64,000 nt of DNA from Morella rubra (lineage: Eukaryota; Streptophyta; Magnoliopsida; Fagales; Myricaceae), in contig CM025855.1 of NCBI GenBank assembly GCA_003952965.2, positions 5,780,383 through 5,844,382 on the forward strand. The letters are read 5' to 3'. The notes beneath the pieces were generated by a model. That model worked only from the letters and a program-made list of their open reading frames with translations, ran no database searches and was not told the origin of the DNA. Shown here one piece after another: positions 61,121 through 64,000 of the stretch. Position numbers and translations under genes: made by a program. Position 1 is the first letter of the stretch. Every line of letters begins with the position of its first letter.

Positions 61121-62388
61121 TGTTAGCCCAAAGTTGTTTTGCAAACAATCCTTATTTGATTTTGATGATAACAAAAATACTAAGTGGTTTGAAGACTTTT
61201 ATATTTTACCTTGTCAATCCACTTTTTCTAAAATATATTTCAAAGTATTAAGGTTATCTCACTAAAATATTTTTTTTAAGTGTACTTGAATACTATTACA
61301 CAAAGTTAATTGGTCAGTTTTCATATTGTAGGTGTTTTAAAAAAGTGTTGGAATGTATTGGATACTTTCAAGATGCTGATTTTTCTCTCCAATGCTGATA
61401 TTGTCGACACATTGAGGGATGGTGTCGACACATTGCACTATCACCCAACAACACAATTCCATACTAAGTTTTAAATTGTCAACACATGCAGACTATGTGT
61501 CGACACATGTTGCGATTTTGCAAAAAAAACTGGAACGATGCCAACTCATTTAAAATGCTCTAAAAAGACATGAGTACCCTTCCGACGGTACTTTTGAGGG
61601 TTTTTGAAAACTTTTGAAGTTAGATGGGCTATAAATAGAAGAAGATAGATATAAAAAGATAACACACTTGTAATTATTCTATGCCCTAACTTTTAGAGAG
61701 AGAAAGTGCTTTGAAGAAGAGAGAAGACCCACCTACCAAGAAAGCTTGTGATTATACTTGCCAAAACTTTAGCTTTTTTTCTAAAATCTTATCTTCTTGC
61801 ACACTATTGAGCTTTTCACTTGCTAATTCTGCTTAGAGAGCCATTACACAGTTTTGTGTTTTCCACTTGCTGATTTTGGCTTAAAGAGCCTTTCTTTATT
61901 ATTCCTTTGTATTCATCTTTTGTAAAACACTTGAGTGTTGGGTAAACACTTGGTCCTACTCGTGAGGGTGAAAAGAAATCCTTGGATTTTGGGATTTGTG
62001 AAGAGAGTTAAAGCGTGAGCTCGAAAAATGCTTTGTAAAGTTCCTTAGCACCCCGGAAGTTAAGGTGTATTTGCTATTTTAAGAATAGTAAAGGAAGTCC
62101 AAGAAAGTCAATAGCCTTGGGGTGGACGTAGGCAAGTGTTGGCCAAACCACCTAAAATTGCGGTGGTCTCTCTAACTCTATCTCTTTTATTATTCGTTCC
62201 ATATCCATATTTGTGGTGCTTTATGCTTTTATCATTTATTGCTTATATTTAGTTTAGTTAAACACTTTCAGATTTGCTTTTTATTTGTTAAAAGGGGTAT
62301 TTTTTAGATCTGTGTTTTTATCGAAAAATGACTAAATTTTTAATAAACTCAATTCACCCCCTCTCTTAGGTTGTTATTTAAACTCACA
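61121..62388 (+). mobile_element. Solo LTR (copia, SIRE/Maximus-like)
   Basis: 1268 bp starting TGTTAGCCCAAAG and ending AACTCACA, flanked by perfect 5-bp duplications ATAAA (61116-61120 and 62389-62393). It contains the GGGGTGGACGTAGGCAAGTG and CAATTCACCCCCTCTCTTAG blocks common near the 3' end of SIRE-like LTRs. No internal region, so LTR-LTR recombination removed the element. Confidence 0.88.
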
Positions 62389-62393
62389 ATAAA

Positions 62394-63479
62394 TTATACC
62401 ATTTGTTATTATTTTGTCATAGCTCTACAACTCATTGTTTTCGACTCGAATGATGTTTTTCCTACAAAGAGGATGTCAAGCTCTTATTGGTGTCTTGGGT
62501 GTGCAGGCTCTTAAGTGCTTCATTACAAAAAGCCCTATACAAGTGTGCCCAAATCAAGTGCAGTCGTTTTACTGCCACATCATTGATTTTAGTGTACGGG
62601 GAAGATGGCGGCCTACACAATGCAATGGGTGGCAAATTCCCAAGTGTCAGCATGCTTTGTGCATGGTTGCCCGCGAAATAATCCCTGCTTAGACACCGAT
62701 TCGTCAAAGCTGTGACATGAACCGGTTCACCTGCTAGTTCCCAAGAGTCAAACATTGGCCACAGTTACTTTTTAAAGACTTCAGCGTTTTAGTGTCCAAG
62801 GTTTACCTTTCAAAGAGAAGCTTTGCAACTTCTTTGTGCTAACTTCTTTTCGTAGAAAAAGATTCCTTCCGCTCATCTCCTTTCACTCTATAGATTTCTA
62901 CAATGGCCAGACAGGGAAATGCTTCTAACTACCCTTTGTTAGAGCTTCCCTCTGAGCTCCACGAGATTTGTTCTATCGTTGCTCAAGAGAAGGAGGGGAT
63001 CATTTTTTCTCTCGTTGTGTCACTCCACTGGTACTGGGGAGGTCATGGCTTGGGGAACTGTTAGGCCCTGACTTCCACTGCTTAGGACCTTCAAGGGGAG
63101 CAAGTTGCTTTTGTTTGAGGAGATGTTGACGGATGGTTTCCGCCTCCCAATTTTGTGGATCATATTCCCTTGCAAAGCTCGCCACGAAGTTGATTTCTTT
63201 CGAGACTGTGTGCGCATAGGAAGTAAACCATTCTCTTTTACTTTTCTCTTATTTTTCCTTTAGGGTGGCCTCTTGGACTCTTTGTGAAATCTCGTCCTGT
63301 GACTTTCAGGAGATATTATATACATTTTTGCCAATAAATAAAATGTACTCTATTAGAGGTAGCTTTCTAATTACTGATGATTGACTTTTGGCGTAGGAAA
63401 CGAATGGATAACAACCCTGACCCCCTTGAACTTGTATGAGAGCCATTTTGGGTCACTGAGAGCCTTGCAACTTATTTTT
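62394..63479. other. Spacer, probably old repeat sequence
   Basis: Open frames at 62435-62755 (both strands) and an ATG-led stretch at 62903 (MARQGNASNYPLLELPSELH) match nothing I recognise. The region leads into the gypsy fossil at the right edge and may be part of it. Confidence 0.3.
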
Positions 63480-64000
63480 ATTTCTACCGAAGGGGATTTT
63501 GATACTTTCTTAGTCATCTTTCATCGGGGATTCCTCAGCCTTAGTCATTGTAAAAAAAATGGTTGAGGTGGATACCTGGGCTATCTTGTCCGGGTACTTC
63601 CTTCCCCAAGGCATGCGTAAGGGATGCCTGGTGCTTGGAGGAGTTTGGACGTTATTGCGCCGGGTAAGAAGGCCAAAGGCTAGGGGCTGGCCCATTATGT
63701 CAATTCACCATTACACGAAGGGCCATGGTGAGCTCATGGACATCATTGGTCAACCAAGCGTCTCTGTATGTTGGCATGCCTTTGACAGCTGTCACACTTT
63801 TACACCAAATCATCGGCATCTTTGTCTAGGGTGGGCCAGGACCACCCTTAACGCCTTATGAGCTAAAGCTTTATTCCCGAAGTAGTTGTTGCACACACTT
63901 TCATAAATCTCCTTTATGACGTACTTGACATTTTGCTGTGATATGCATCGAAGTAATGGCAAGGTGAAACTTCTTTTGTACAGGACTCCCTATTAGAGGG
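63480..64000 (-). mobile_element. Ty3/gypsy fossil (integrase part), cut by window end
   Basis: The minus strand has traces of gypsy integrase: KALAHKALR near 63860, the zinc-binding CDSCQRHANIQ near 63780 and a core start SMSSPWPF...IDIMG near 63690-63740. These fit the Tat/Athila side of plant gypsy elements. Strongly broken; it continues beyond the window. Confidence 0.7.

Overview
The window looks like nuclear DNA of a dicot plant. It is AT-rich, with intron-containing host genes spread among many LTR retrotransposons, miniature inverted-repeat elements, a CACTA transposon and a LINE. Four host genes can be read with consistent GT-AG splicing: two tandem DUF1218 (modifying-wall-lignin type) membrane protein genes, a GH28 polygalacturonase, and a CDC20/FIZZY activator of the anaphase-promoting complex. 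No bacterial-type operon, CRISPR array or recognisable tRNA/rRNA gene was seen. Species cannot be told from the sequence alone.

Layout. 1-6774: Ty3/gypsy element on the minus strand; its 3' LTR is cut by the window start. 6775-9635: spacer with homopolymers and a possible MITE. 9636-14967: first DUF1218 gene (214 aa, 3 exons), with a 4.3-kb first intron holding a 171-bp MULE-type MITE and a decayed L1-type LINE. 17019-19697: second DUF1218 gene (178 aa, same exon plan), with a 1.56-kb solo LTR in its first intron. 20108-24746: Ty1/copia element with 235-bp LTRs. 24752-28769: a probable solo LTR, a direct duplication with many small gaps, and a fold-back repeat upstream of the polygalacturonase gene (28770-31149, 9 exons, 411 aa, all four catalytic motifs present).

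31785-33700: copia fossil split by a 490-bp MULE-MITE. 33640-34060: array of GTCAC-type motifs. 34600-36610: exon-like pieces of a possible unrecognised gene. 36959-42898: CACTA transposon with clear terminal repeats and a TGA target duplication; it keeps part of a gene for a transposase-associated-domain protein and is itself hit by a copia element (40620-42743). 43373-43605: partial copy of CDC20. 43638-45946 (minus): CDC20, 5 exons, 453 aa, with a pair of MSA-like AACGG motifs upstream. 46790-47492: a 703-bp near-palindromic MULE-MITE with a perfect 9-bp target duplication.

47502-50640: AT-rich and pyrimidine-rich spacer. About 50738-59087: SIRE/Maximus-like copia fossil with about 1.5-kb LTRs. 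59713-61101: two more long-TIR MITEs. 61121-62388: solo LTR with a perfect 5-bp target duplication. 63480-64000: edge of a minus-strand gypsy fossil.

The host genes have cell-wall (DUF1218, polygalacturonase) and cell-cycle (CDC20) roles but show no sign of acting as one unit. The most informative content is the layering of mobile elements: nested insertions with readable target duplications, introns enlarged by insertions, and local duplications beside the polygalacturonase and CDC20 genes. I did not find a convincing new biological system.
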